This document shows positions 51,197 to 58,758 of a stretch of 64,000 bases of DNA, piece by piece (position 1 is the stretch's first letter; every line of letters starts with the position of its first letter). Source of the DNA: Cohnella sp. OV330 (GTDB lineage Bacteria > Bacillota > Bacilli > Paenibacillales > Paenibacillaceae). The stretch is from contig NZ_FOKE01000007.1 of the NCBI RefSeq assembly GCF_900112065.1, positions 248,001 through 312,000 of the forward strand, written 5' to 3'. The notes beneath the pieces were generated by a model. The model saw only the letters and a list, made by a program, of their open reading frames with translations, had not been told where the DNA came from and did no database searches. A program made the translations under genes and the position numbers.

Positions 51197-52087
51197 TTAC
51201 GCGCCGAAGTCCATGTCCGGATACACGTACGGGTCCTTCGACGGTTCGATCTCGGTTGCGGCGTCAACTTGAAGCATCAGCACTTCGACGCCGTCGACCG
51301 TCGTCTTGGCCAGCGTGCCGGAGACGGTCATCCATTTATCGTTCGCATACTTCGCCGCATCCGGCGATTCGACGACGATGCCGTACGGGATCGCGTCGGC
51401 CGCGCAGCACTGAACCGCGAACCTGCCGAGCACGAATTGACTTTCTCCGATCGAATCGTCCCGATAGACGAAGCCCGATATCGAAGCGCGCCGTCCCGTG
51501 AATGAATCCGGATAAAAAGAAAGCGTCGTCAGCGTTTCAAGATAGCGCCGGTCTGCAATCTCGATCTCGGGCTCGGCGTAGAGCATCTTGCCATAATCCG
51601 CATACGGCTTGGTGAGCGAATCGTGCGGGAATAACAGGTCCAGCTCTGCGTCTGTTGCCGACGGTTCGGGGACTGCTTGATTCGCGAGCGCGACGTTGAC
51701 GCCGCTCAGCTTCATGCCCTTCTGCGCGGCCATCGCGCTGCCGATCGTCGTGTCGGGCGTCAGAAAAAACAAGGCGAGCGGCACGGCGAACAAGACGCCG
51801 GCGCGAAGCTGGCGCAGCCAGGAGCCCGCCGGCTCGTGACCGCAAGCCTCCCCGCAGCCGGACGAACGATCGCCGTCCCATGCTTTCAGCGCCTGGTAGA
51901 CGAGCGCAGCGGCGATGAAGCAGAGTCCGACCGAAGCAAGCTTCGTGTATGCGGCCATGCGCGGCGAGATATAAAGACTAAGGCTTCCGGTCGCGGACAG
52001 CCTGGCGATATAGAGTCCGATGCCGGCCAGGACGACGGCGCGCGCTAAATGTCGGGCGATCAGGCTGTATTTCGGACGCTCGTTCAT
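51197..52087 (-). CDS. ycgQ: YcgQ-type membrane protein (TIGR03943/DUF1980)
   Basis: 296 residues. Two membrane helices lie near the N-terminus (about 12-33, 42-62), a third at about 92-112, and a cytoplasmic or external beta-rich domain of 180 residues contains GRFAVQCCAADAIPYGIVVE, the family signature with paired Cys. A cysteine/histidine cluster (SSGCGEACGHEP) sits between helices two and three. It always pairs with a YcgR permease and is translated just after it here (25-base gap). The role is unknown. The Zur-like box upstream of the operon and the His-rich partner point to zinc. ATG with GGGGGAT. Confidence 0.88.
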   Translation of the reverse strand: MNERPKYSLIARHLARAVVLAGIGLYIARLSATGSLSLYISPRMAAYTKLASVGLCFIAAALVYQALKAWDGDRSSGCGEACGHEPAGSWLRQLRAGVLFAVPLALFFLTPDTTIGSAMAAQKGMKLSGVNVALANQAVPEPSATDAELDLLFPHDSLTKPYADYGKMLYAEPEIEIADRRYLETLTTLSFYPDSFTGRRASISGFVYRDDSIGESQFVLGRFAVQCCAADAIPYGIVVESPDAAKYANDKWMTVSGTLAKTTVDGVEVLMLQVDAATEIEPSKDPYVYPDMDFGA

Positions 52088-52111
52088 GTTCTTGCATCCC
52101 CCATTCCTGTG

Positions 52112-53227
52112 TCAGCTTGCAGCATTGCGAAGCCACCAGCCGGCCAGCAGCGACAGCGCGAGGACGGCCGCCGTCGCGAGCAAGAGGAGATTCAGCACGA
52201 AGCGGGCTTTGAAGGCGGACAACAGCATCAGCGTATTTTTGAAGTCGACCATCGGACCGTATACGAGGAAGGCGAGCAGCGCGCTTGCGGGAAATACGCC
52301 GTTAAACGATGCGGCGACGAACGCGTCCGACGTCGAGCAGAGCGAGATGACATAGGCATAGCCCATCATGAGCAGATGAGAACCGAAGACGCCTCCGCCA
52401 AGCGCGAGCAGCTCTTCGCGGCTGACGAAGGTCTGGATCAGCGCGGTCAGGAACGCGCCGAGCATCAGGAATTTGCCCATTTCAAAAAATTCGTCGGCCG
52501 CGTGCGAGCAAAAGGAGAGAAAACGGGACGACGGTGCGCGGCGGGACGCGCGATGGGCATGCGCTGAGGCCGCTTGATGATGGCTGCCTGGGTGAAGATG
52601 GCTACGTACGTGGGGATGGCTATCTGCGAGATGATGGCTGCCAGCGTGTGGATGACTGCCCGTGTCGGCTCTCAGCGGGTAGGCGGTCTTGCCGCTAAAC
52701 CGATACAGCAGCAGGCCGACGGCGGCCGCAGCGGCGAAGCCGAGCGCGGTTCGGTACAGCGCCATCTCCGGCGCGGCGCGAAAGGCGCTGAAGGTCGCGA
52801 GTACCGTGACCGGATTGACGATAGGCGCCGCCAGGATGTAGGTCGTGCCGATATAGGCCGGCATGCCTTTGCGCAGCAGCCTTCGGACGACAGGGATCAT
52901 TCCGCACTCGCACACGGGCAGCACGATGCCGAGCAGGCAGGCGCAGAGTACGCCGAGCAGCGGATTGCGCGGGATGAGACGAGCGAGCGCCGCCTCGGAT
53001 ACGAACGATTGCAGCACCGACGAGACGAGGACGCCGAGCAGCATGAAGGGGAGGGCCTCCAGAAATAGGCTGACGAACACCGTTTTGACCGAATGCCATT
53101 GATCCGCGCCGATGACGGGCGAGCCGAACGGCCAAGACCCTTGCCGCCCCGATGCAACGAAATAGAGCAGCGTCAGCATCAACGCCGCCGATAGCGTCAA
53201 AGTCCATTTATTAGCCTCATTCGTCAC
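52112..53227 (-). CDS. ycgR: YcgR/YraQ-family permease with histidine-rich loop
   Basis: 371 residues with about eight membrane helices of the DUF318 permease family. Conserved features are the CECGMIPVVRRLLRKGMP loop after the third helix and a second half with CSTSDAFVAASF. The central loop (about 190-235) is packed with His-containing pairs, for example SHPHAGSHHLADSHPHVRSH, at least 15 histidines in 40 residues. That fits metal binding, most likely zinc. The start is GTG at 53227 with GAGGTG. It forms an operon with ycgQ and is divergent from znuA, with two Zur-like boxes between. Direction of transport is not known. Confidence 0.88.
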   Translation of the reverse strand: MTNEANKWTLTLSAALMLTLLYFVASGRQGSWPFGSPVIGADQWHSVKTVFVSLFLEALPFMLLGVLVSSVLQSFVSEAALARLIPRNPLLGVLCACLLGIVLPVCECGMIPVVRRLLRKGMPAYIGTTYILAAPIVNPVTVLATFSAFRAAPEMALYRTALGFAAAAAVGLLLYRFSGKTAYPLRADTGSHPHAGSHHLADSHPHVRSHLHPGSHHQAASAHAHRASRRAPSSRFLSFCSHAADEFFEMGKFLMLGAFLTALIQTFVSREELLALGGGVFGSHLLMMGYAYVISLCSTSDAFVAASFNGVFPASALLAFLVYGPMVDFKNTLMLLSAFKARFVLNLLLLATAAVLALSLLAGWWLRNAAS

Positions 53228-53368
53228 GTATTTTCACCTCGTTCATGGAATCGCGATTGCTTCTATCAATTTATGCGAGAGTTTGTTTGACAGAACCTGC
53301 GCTGCTAGTTTTCTAGATTGATAGCTGATAGCAGGCGGGGGTATGAATTTTTCTCTTGCGTTTGTTAA

Positions 53369-53383
53369 ACGTAATAATTACAA
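53369..53383. promoter_or_regulatory. Zur-like box 1 (ycgR side)
   Basis: ACGTAATAATTACAA is a 7-1-7 dyad close to the B. subtilis Zur consensus TCGTAATNATTACGA; the outer bases differ. It is 140 bases from ycgR and 85 from znuA. Imperfect inverted repeats CTATCAAT (53263) and ATTGATAG (53317) lie between it and ycgR. Confidence 0.6.
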
Positions 53384-53404
53384 TATAGAGGCGGTCACGA
53401 GCAT

Positions 53405-53433
53405 TATACATAGCAGGTCGTATTTTTTATACT
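53405..53433 (+). promoter_or_regulatory. Probable promoter of znuA
   Basis: TATACA (53405-53410) and TATACT (53428-53433) with a 17-base spacer. The predicted start coincides with Zur box 2. Confidence 0.5.
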
Positions 53434-53438
53434 TATTA

Positions 53439-53453
53439 TCGTAATATTTACGA
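53439..53453 (+). promoter_or_regulatory. Zur-like box 2 (znuA operator)
   Basis: TCGTAATATTTACGA matches the Zur consensus TCGTAATNATTACGA at every fixed position but one. It covers the predicted transcription start and ends just before the znuA ribosome binding site, a classic repressor position. Confidence 0.75.
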
Positions 53454-53468
53454 ATAAAGGAGACGGGG

Positions 53469-54437
53469 ATGAACCGCATGAAAAAAAACTTGAAGAAAAC
53501 GCTGGCGATATCCGCGAGCCTGGCGCTGCTGCTGGCGGCTTGCGGCAAAAGCGAGCCAAACGACGCGAACGAATCGGACGCCAAACTTAGCGTCGTAACG
53601 ACCTTTTATCCGATGTACGAATTCAGCAGGCAAGTCGCGGGCGATCTCGCGAACGTCGTCGCCTTGATCCCGGCCGGGGCCGAGCCGCACGATTGGGAGC
53701 CGAGCGCGCAGGATATGGCGAAGGTAAAGGATGCGGACGTGTTCGTCTACAACGGAATCGTCGAAGGCTGGGTCGATGCGGCGCTCTCGAGCGCGTCCAG
53801 CGACAAGCGCGTCGTCGTGCGGGCGAGCGAAGGATTGACGACGCTGGAGGGCGCGGCGGAAGAAGAAGAGGGAGAAGAGGCGCACGAACACGGGCATACG
53901 GGAGGCGAACATGCGGAGGATCCGCACGTATGGCTCGATCCGGGACTGGCGCAGCGGGAGGTCGCCGCGATCGAAGCGGCGTTCGAGAAGGCGGATCCCG
54001 CGAACAAGGACACGTACAAGAAGAACGCCGATGCCTACATCGCCGAATTGAAGGCGTTGGACGAGGCTTACCGGGAAGGGCTGAAGGACGTGAAGACGAT
54101 TCAGTTCGTCACGCAGCATGCGGCCTTCGGTTACTTGGCGCATGCCTACGGCCTGGAGCAGGTGCCGATCGCCGGGCTGTCGCCCGAACAGGAGCCTTCC
54201 CCCGGCAAGATGGCCGAGATCGTGGAGTTCGCGAAGGCGCATCAGGTCAAGACGATTTTCTTCGAGACGCTGGTCGATCCCCAGGTCGCCAGGACGGTAG
54301 CGGACGAGATCGGCGCCAAGACGGACGTGCTGAATCCGCTGGAGGGCCTGACGGAAGAGGACAAGAAAAACGGACTCGATTATATCGGCATTATGAAAAA
54401 GAACCTGGAAGCTCTGGTCGAGGCGTTGAACGCGTAA
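53469..54437 (+). CDS. znuA: Zinc-binding ABC transporter lipoprotein ZnuA (orphan)
   Basis: 322 residues. Signal peptide with lipobox LLLAAC. Cluster A-1 binding protein: PHDWEPSAQDMAKVKDADV, the acidic and His-rich loop EEAHEHGHTGGEHAEDPHVW (about 137-157), then TQHAAFGYLAHAYGLEQVPI. Metal-ligand histidines and the His/Glu-rich loop are typical of zinc rather than manganese receptors. ATG 53469 after AAGGAG. The Zur-like box at 53439 supports zinc repression. No ATPase or permease follows; the next gene block is mntABCD behind its own promoter. Either ZnuBC is encoded elsewhere or this protein shares another permease. Confidence 0.93.
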   Translation: MNRMKKNLKKTLAISASLALLLAACGKSEPNDANESDAKLSVVTTFYPMYEFSRQVAGDLANVVALIPAGAEPHDWEPSAQDMAKVKDADVFVYNGIVEGWVDAALSSASSDKRVVVRASEGLTTLEGAAEEEEGEEAHEHGHTGGEHAEDPHVWLDPGLAQREVAAIEAAFEKADPANKDTYKKNADAYIAELKALDEAYREGLKDVKTIQFVTQHAAFGYLAHAYGLEQVPIAGLSPEQEPSPGKMAEIVEFAKAHQVKTIFFETLVDPQVARTVADEIGAKTDVLNPLEGLTEEDKKNGLDYIGIMKKNLEALVEALNA

Positions 54438-54465
54438 TCGGAAGCTAATGAATAGCGGTGGCAGC

Positions 54466-54508
54466 AAAAGGGATGAAGCAGATTCGTTATCTGCTTTATC
54501 CTTTTTTA
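54466..54508 (+). terminator. Terminator after znuA
   Basis: AAAAGGGAT-GAAGCAGAT pairs with ATCTGCTT-TATCC around TCGTT, and TTTTTT follows. Confidence 0.85.
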
Positions 54509-54603
54509 TTTTGGTGAACCGAGTTGGCGGACGGATGCTCCAAACCATTCCTCGCTGATGATTCCGCAAGGCCGCTGCATGGAATGGAATGGAATGGAAG
54601 TTA

Positions 54604-54726
54604 CCCGGTAAAACCGTGTAACTCGGTCGAAATCGCCGCCTGGAAGCGCCGTTGCCCGACAAAACCGTGTAACTCTGTCAAAAGTGCCGCCCGGAAGCGC
54701 CGTTGCCCGGTAAAACCATGTAACTC
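54604..54726. repeat. 51-bp tandem repeat, two full units plus a partial third
   Basis: Unit 1 is 54604-54654 and unit 2 is 54655-54705, with about seven differences between them. A third unit begins at 54706 and fades after 21 bases. Each starts CCCGGTAAAACCGTGTAACT or a close variant and contains GGAAGCGCCGTTG. A GGAAT microsatellite (three and a half units) precedes it at about 54581-54600. 51 bases equal 17 codons, so both strands read as short peptide repeats, but no credible gene covers the array. The rest of the gap 54438-55067 holds the znuA terminator, the mnt promoter and no gene. Confidence 0.8.
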
Positions 54727-54948
54727 CCCATAATCGAACACTTAGCCACGCAGCAAGCGAGAAAAACGCGGTTACGGCGGCTGCGGAAGCACCGACGAGG
54801 GCTGTAAGCGCGGAAAGCAACGCTGCTGTGCCGGCGTCGTTCAGCAAGCGACATGTTACATAGTCAAAAATGAATTTACAACATCGATGACGATACGTGA
54901 TTCTCTTTTTCAACTCTGTCATTCTGGACAATCCGCCCAAAAAAAGGA

Positions 54949-54977
54949 TTGACAAATTGCCCCTGGGTAATTATTTT
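54949..54977 (+). promoter_or_regulatory. Sigma-A promoter of mntABCD
   Basis: TTGACA (54949-54954) and TATTTT (54972-54977) are 17 bases apart, giving a start near 54984. Confidence 0.65.
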
Positions 54978-54993
54978 GTAGTTAACAACAAAA

Positions 54994-55009
54994 GTTTCCC
55001 GTAGGAAAC
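54994..55009 (+). promoter_or_regulatory. MntR-like operator dyad
   Basis: GTTTCC-CGTA-GGAAAC is a perfect dyad about ten bases after the predicted start. It resembles the B. subtilis MntR box (TTTGCCTTAAGGAAAC as I recall it). Outer AACAA and TTGTT extend the symmetry imperfectly. Confidence 0.5.
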
Positions 55010-55067
55010 AAAATTGTTGTCGTACAAGTGTTTGACGGGAGGAACGACCAAAATAGGGAGGCCCGTA

Positions 55068-56027
55068 ATGCTGACCAAACGGCTGGAAAGAGTGGTACTG
55101 GTATTTTTGTTTTTAGCGATTTTAGTCGTTATCAACACCGCATGCGCGAGCGGCGGGAAGCAGGCAGGCGAAGGCGGCCAGTCAGGCAAAATCCGGATCG
55201 TCACGACGATCGCGCAAATCGCGGAGCCGCTCGCCGTTATCGGCGGAGACAAGGTTGAGGTCGACAGCCTAATGGGACCGGGCGTGGATCCGCATCTGTA
55301 CGCGGCGACGCAAGGAGACATCAAGAAACTGCAGAGCGGCGATATCGTGTTTTACAGCGGGCTCCATCTTGAAGCGAACATGGTGAAGGTTTTCGAGCAG
55401 ATCGGCAAGGAGCGGCCGGTGCTGGCCATCGGGGAGACGCTGCCGAAGGAGCGGCTGCTGAAGGATCCGAAGGGCGCGACCGACCCGCATATCTGGTTCG
55501 ACATCGACTTGTGGAAGCAGGCGTTAGGCGCGGCGACGGAGGAATTGAAGAAGTATTCCGCGGCCGACGCGGCGTACTTCGAGACGAATAAGATCGCCTA
55601 TTTCAAGCAGCTCGACGAGCTGAAGGCAGAAGCGCTGGAAAAGCTGGGGCGCATTCCGGAGGAGCGGCGAGTGCTCGTCACCGCGCACGACGCGTTCGGC
55701 TACTTTGGGCGCTTGCTAGGTCTTCAGGTCGTCGGCCTGCAGGGGCTTAGCACGGAAGACGAAATCGGGCTGTCCGACATCGAGGACACGATCGACCTGC
55801 TGGTGGATCGCGGCGTGCCGGCCGTTTTCGTAGAGAGCAGCATCAATCCCGCATCGATCGAGGCGGTCATCGAAGGAGCCAAGAAGCGTGGACTCGACGT
55901 CCAGCTCGGCGGTCAGCTGTATTCGGACGCGATGGGCGACGGCGGAACGGAGGAAGGCACGTACCTCGGCATGTACCGGCACAATGTGAACACGATCGGC
56001 GAGGCGCTTGCCTCGAAGGAGGGTTGA
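55068..56027 (+). CDS. mntA: Manganese ABC transporter substrate-binding lipoprotein
   Basis: 319 residues of the cluster A-1 metal-binding proteins. A signal peptide ends near NTACAS, a weak lipobox. The metal site uses GVDPHLYAATQGD, ATDPHIWFDIDLW and VTAHDAFGYFGRLLGL and a C-terminal Asp region. There is no His-rich loop, which favours manganese over zinc. ATG 55068 with AGGGAGG; the upstream part of the frame lacks a site and overlaps the operator. First gene of a four-gene operon in the order of B. subtilis mntABCD. Confidence 0.9.
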   Translation: MLTKRLERVVLVFLFLAILVVINTACASGGKQAGEGGQSGKIRIVTTIAQIAEPLAVIGGDKVEVDSLMGPGVDPHLYAATQGDIKKLQSGDIVFYSGLHLEANMVKVFEQIGKERPVLAIGETLPKERLLKDPKGATDPHIWFDIDLWKQALGAATEELKKYSAADAAYFETNKIAYFKQLDELKAEALEKLGRIPEERRVLVTAHDAFGYFGRLLGLQVVGLQGLSTEDEIGLSDIEDTIDLLVDRGVPAVFVESSINPASIEAVIEGAKKRGLDVQLGGQLYSDAMGDGGTEEGTYLGMYRHNVNTIGEALASKEG

Positions 56028-56028
56028 T

Positions 56029-56766
56029 ATGGCGGCAGTGCTCGAGGTAACGGATCTGAACGCTTCTTATCGGAAAAACGCGGTGCTGGAACGCGTGACG
56101 TTCGAAATCCAGCCGGGGACGCTGACGGCGATCGTCGGACCGAACGGCGCGGGCAAATCGACGCTGCTCAAGACGCTGCTGGATCAGCATCCGCGGCTTT
56201 CCGGCGACGTTGCCTTTTTCGGCTCGGCCTTCCGGAAGGTCAAGTCGCGTATCGGCTACGTGCCGCAGCGCGGCTCGGTGGACTGGGACTTCCCGACCGA
56301 CGCGCTGGACGTCGTCACGATGGGATTGTACGGCAAGATCGGATGGCTTCGCCGCCCCGGGCGGACGCACAAAGAACAGGCGATGCGCGCGCTATCCGAG
56401 ATGGGCATGGCCGATTATGCGGGGCGCCAGATCAGCCAGCTCTCCGGCGGCCAGCAGCAGCGGGTATTCCTTGCGCGGGCGCTCGCGCAGGATGCCGATC
56501 TCTATATGCTCGACGAGCCGCTGGCAGGCGTGGACGCCGTGACGGAGCGGGTGATTATGGATACGCTGCAGCGACTCAAGCGACAGGGCAAGACGGTGAT
56601 GGTCGTCCACCACGACTTGCAGACGGTAGAGGATTACTTCGACCGCGTGCTGCTGCTGAACCGGACCGTCATCGCGCACGGCACGACGGCGGAAGCCTTT
56701 ACCCGGGAGAAGCTCAGCGCGGCTTATGGCGGCATGCTCCGCTGGCTGGAGGGGAAATCCGGATGA
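56029..56766 (+). CDS. mntB: Manganese ABC transporter ATPase
   Basis: 245 residues. Walker A GPNGAGKSTLLKTLL (about 39-46), Q-loop YVPQRGSVDWDFPTDALDVV, which is characteristic of metal ABC ATPases, signature QLSGGQQQRVFLARALAQD, Walker B LYMLDEPLAGVD and switch His VVHHDLQTV. It powers the MntC/MntD permeases. ATG 56029 is one base after the mntA stop, with AAGGAGGG. Its own stop overlaps the mntC start (ATGA). Confidence 0.93.
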   Translation: MAAVLEVTDLNASYRKNAVLERVTFEIQPGTLTAIVGPNGAGKSTLLKTLLDQHPRLSGDVAFFGSAFRKVKSRIGYVPQRGSVDWDFPTDALDVVTMGLYGKIGWLRRPGRTHKEQAMRALSEMGMADYAGRQISQLSGGQQQRVFLARALAQDADLYMLDEPLAGVDAVTERVIMDTLQRLKRQGKTVMVVHHDLQTVEDYFDRVLLLNRTVIAHGTTAEAFTREKLSAAYGGMLRWLEGKSG

Positions 56767-57686
56767 ACACGTTGCTCTCGCACAATGCGCAGTGGGTGCT
56801 CTTAAGCACGTTGATCCTCGGGATGGCCGCGGGTATTATAGGCAGCTTCGCCTACTGGAAGCGGCAGAGCCTCATGAGCGATGCCTTGTCGCATGCCGCG
56901 CTGCCCGGCGTCATCGTCGGCTTCGTGCTTATGGGCACCAAAAATCTGCCCGTCATGATCGCGGGCGCCGCGGCCAGCGCGCTGCTCGGGGCGCTCCTGA
57001 TCGATTGGATCCGCTCGTCGACCCGCATCAAGGAAGACGCCGCGATGGGCATCGTGCTGTCGGTCTTTTTCGGTCTCGGCATCATGCTGCTGACCTTCGT
57101 GAACCGGACGGCGGGCGGCAGCCAGAGCGGCCTCGACAGCTTCATTTTCGGGCAGGCGGCTTCGATGGTCGGCGACGACGTCAGGCTCATGGCGGGGACC
57201 GCAGGAGTCGTGCTGCTCGTCGCGCTCCTCGGATACAAAGAGTGGAAGCTGTTCCTGTTCGATCCCGCTTACGCGGCCGGCCTCGGATTGTCCGTGCGCC
57301 TGATGAACGGTATCTACCTGGCCGTGCTGGTGCTCGTCATCGTCGTCGGCATCCAGGCCGCGGGCGTCGTACTGATGGCGGCCCTGCTGATCATTCCCGC
57401 CGTCAGCGCCCGTTACTGGACGCATTCGTTCAAGTGGACGGTCGTGCTGGCGGCCGCGTTCGGCGGGGGCGCCGGCGCGGCGGGGACGCTGCTCAGCGCT
57501 GCGGGCGCCGGCTGGCCGACAGGGCCGTTCATCGTGCTCGCGGCGTCCGCGACATTTGCGGTATCGTTATTTTTCGGCGCGAGCAAGGGCTTGCTCATCC
57601 TCTATATCGGCCAAAGAGCGAGCAGGCGAAGGTTGACGTCTCAAACGGTCGGCCCGGTCGCGGCGCGCGAGGGGGCGGGACGATGA
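56763..57686 (+). CDS. mntC: Manganese ABC transporter permease 1
   Basis: 307 residues of the ABC-3 permease family with about eight membrane helices. Conserved segments: GSFAYWKRQSLMSDALSHAA (coupling region), DSFIFGQAASM and IQAAGVVLMAALLIIPAVSA. The start is ATG 56763, overlapping the mntB stop. The much longer open frame upstream is a shadow of mntB. Two permeases in tandem are typical of B. subtilis-type mntABCD and suggest a heterodimeric channel. Confidence 0.92.
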   Translation: MNTLLSHNAQWVLLSTLILGMAAGIIGSFAYWKRQSLMSDALSHAALPGVIVGFVLMGTKNLPVMIAGAAASALLGALLIDWIRSSTRIKEDAAMGIVLSVFFGLGIMLLTFVNRTAGGSQSGLDSFIFGQAASMVGDDVRLMAGTAGVVLLVALLGYKEWKLFLFDPAYAAGLGLSVRLMNGIYLAVLVLVIVVGIQAAGVVLMAALLIIPAVSARYWTHSFKWTVVLAAAFGGGAGAAGTLLSAAGAGWPTGPFIVLAASATFAVSLFFGASKGLLILYIGQRASRRRLTSQTVGPVAAREGAGR

Positions 57687-58585
57687 GCTACTCCGGATGG
57701 ATCCTCCTGACCGCTTCGCTCGTCGGGGTATCCTGCGGGTTGATCGGCGTGCTGCTCATCCTGCGCCGCATGGCGATGATGGCCGACGCGATCAGCCATA
57801 CGGTGCTGCTAGGCATCGTCGTGGCCTACATGGCGACCCGCGAGCTTAGCGGCGTGCACATGCTGATCGGCGCGGTGTGCGCCGGTTTGCTGACCGCCGT
57901 GCTCGTGCAATGGTTCCAATCCCGCGGCGTACAGCAGGAGGCATCGATCGGCATCGTGTTCACGACGTTATTCGCGGTCGGCGTCGTGCTGATCGCCACG
58001 CAGGTCGGCAACGCGCACCTCGACGTCAAACATACGCTGATGGGCGAGATTACCTTTATCCCTTGGGAAACGGTGGCACTCCCGCTCGTCGGCGAAGTGC
58101 CGGAGGCGGTGGCGATGCTCGCGCTCGTGCTCGCGATCGCGGTCGCCGCGATCGTCGCCTTCTACAAGGAATGGAAGATCACGTCGTTCGACCCCGCGCT
58201 GGCCGCAAGCCTAGGCATTCCCGCCGTGCTCATGCACTACGCGTTCATGTCGCTCGTGTCGGTGACGACGGTCGCATCGTTCGACGCGGTCGGCGCGATC
58301 ATGGTCGTCGCGATGCTAATCACGCCAGCCTCAGCAGCTTATCTGTGGACCGACCGGCTGTCCGTGATGCTGTCGCTGGGCGCCGCTTTCGGCGCGCTGT
58401 CCGCCTGGATCGGCTACGGGATCGCGACCTGGCTCGATACGTCGATCTCGGGATCGATGGCGTTCGCGACCGGTATCCTGTTTGCGGCAAGCTTCCTCGG
58501 TTCCCCGCGGTACGGCGCGCTCTCGCGGCTTCGGAAGGGAATCGCTTCAAGGCGCGATCCCGCAGCGTCCGACAGCGCAGATTAA
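57683..58585 (+). CDS. mntD: Manganese ABC transporter permease 2
   Basis: 300 residues, ABC-3 family, paralogous to MntC: RRMAMMADAISHTVLLGIVV (coupling region), LDVKHTLMGEITFIPWETV and DAVGAIMVVAMLITPASAAY. ATG 57683 overlaps the mntC stop (ATGA). The C-terminal 25 residues are basic and Ser/Asp-rich and probably cytoplasmic. Last gene of the operon, with a terminator at 58610. Confidence 0.92.
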   Translation: MSYSGWILLTASLVGVSCGLIGVLLILRRMAMMADAISHTVLLGIVVAYMATRELSGVHMLIGAVCAGLLTAVLVQWFQSRGVQQEASIGIVFTTLFAVGVVLIATQVGNAHLDVKHTLMGEITFIPWETVALPLVGEVPEAVAMLALVLAIAVAAIVAFYKEWKITSFDPALAASLGIPAVLMHYAFMSLVSVTTVASFDAVGAIMVVAMLITPASAAYLWTDRLSVMLSLGAAFGALSAWIGYGIATWLDTSISGSMAFATGILFAASFLGSPRYGALSRLRKGIASRRDPAASDSAD

Positions 58586-58609
58586 ACCTGAGAGAAGACA
58601 ATAATCCTG

Positions 58610-58658
58610 CGGCTGCGATGCGTCGGAAAAATGACGCGTCGCAGCCGCCTCTTTTTAT
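58610..58658 (+). terminator. Terminator after mntABCD
   Basis: A 15-bp stem CGGCTGCGATGCGTC / GACGCGTCGCAGCCG with one G-T pair and loop GGAAAAAT is followed by CCTCTTTTTATT. Confidence 0.9.
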
Positions 58659-58666
58659 TAATTTCA

Positions 58667-58695
58667 TTGACACCTAAAATGATCGCTCCTATAAT
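58667..58695 (+). promoter_or_regulatory. Sigma-A promoter of efeUOB
   Basis: TTGACA (58667-58672) and TATAAT (58690-58695) are both perfect, with a 17-base spacer. Such a strong promoter implies tight repression by the adjoining Fur box. Confidence 0.85.
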
Positions 58696-58704
58696 GCTTA
58701 ATAT

Positions 58705-58719
58705 TGAGAATCATTTTCA
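58705..58719 (+). promoter_or_regulatory. Fur box of efeUOB
   Basis: TGAGAATCATTTTCA is a 7-1-7 dyad matching the Fur consensus TGATAATNATTATCA except for two symmetric positions. It overlaps the predicted transcription start. Confidence 0.8.
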
Positions 58720-58758
58720 AGTGGGATGAATTAAGGCTCATGGAGGCGACTATTTACA

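Noticed and set aside
54506..54955. 149-codon minus-strand ORF through the 51-bp repeat
   Set aside because: It has no convincing ribosome binding site, overlaps the mntABCD promoter and the znuA terminator, and owes its openness to a repeat whose period is a multiple of three.
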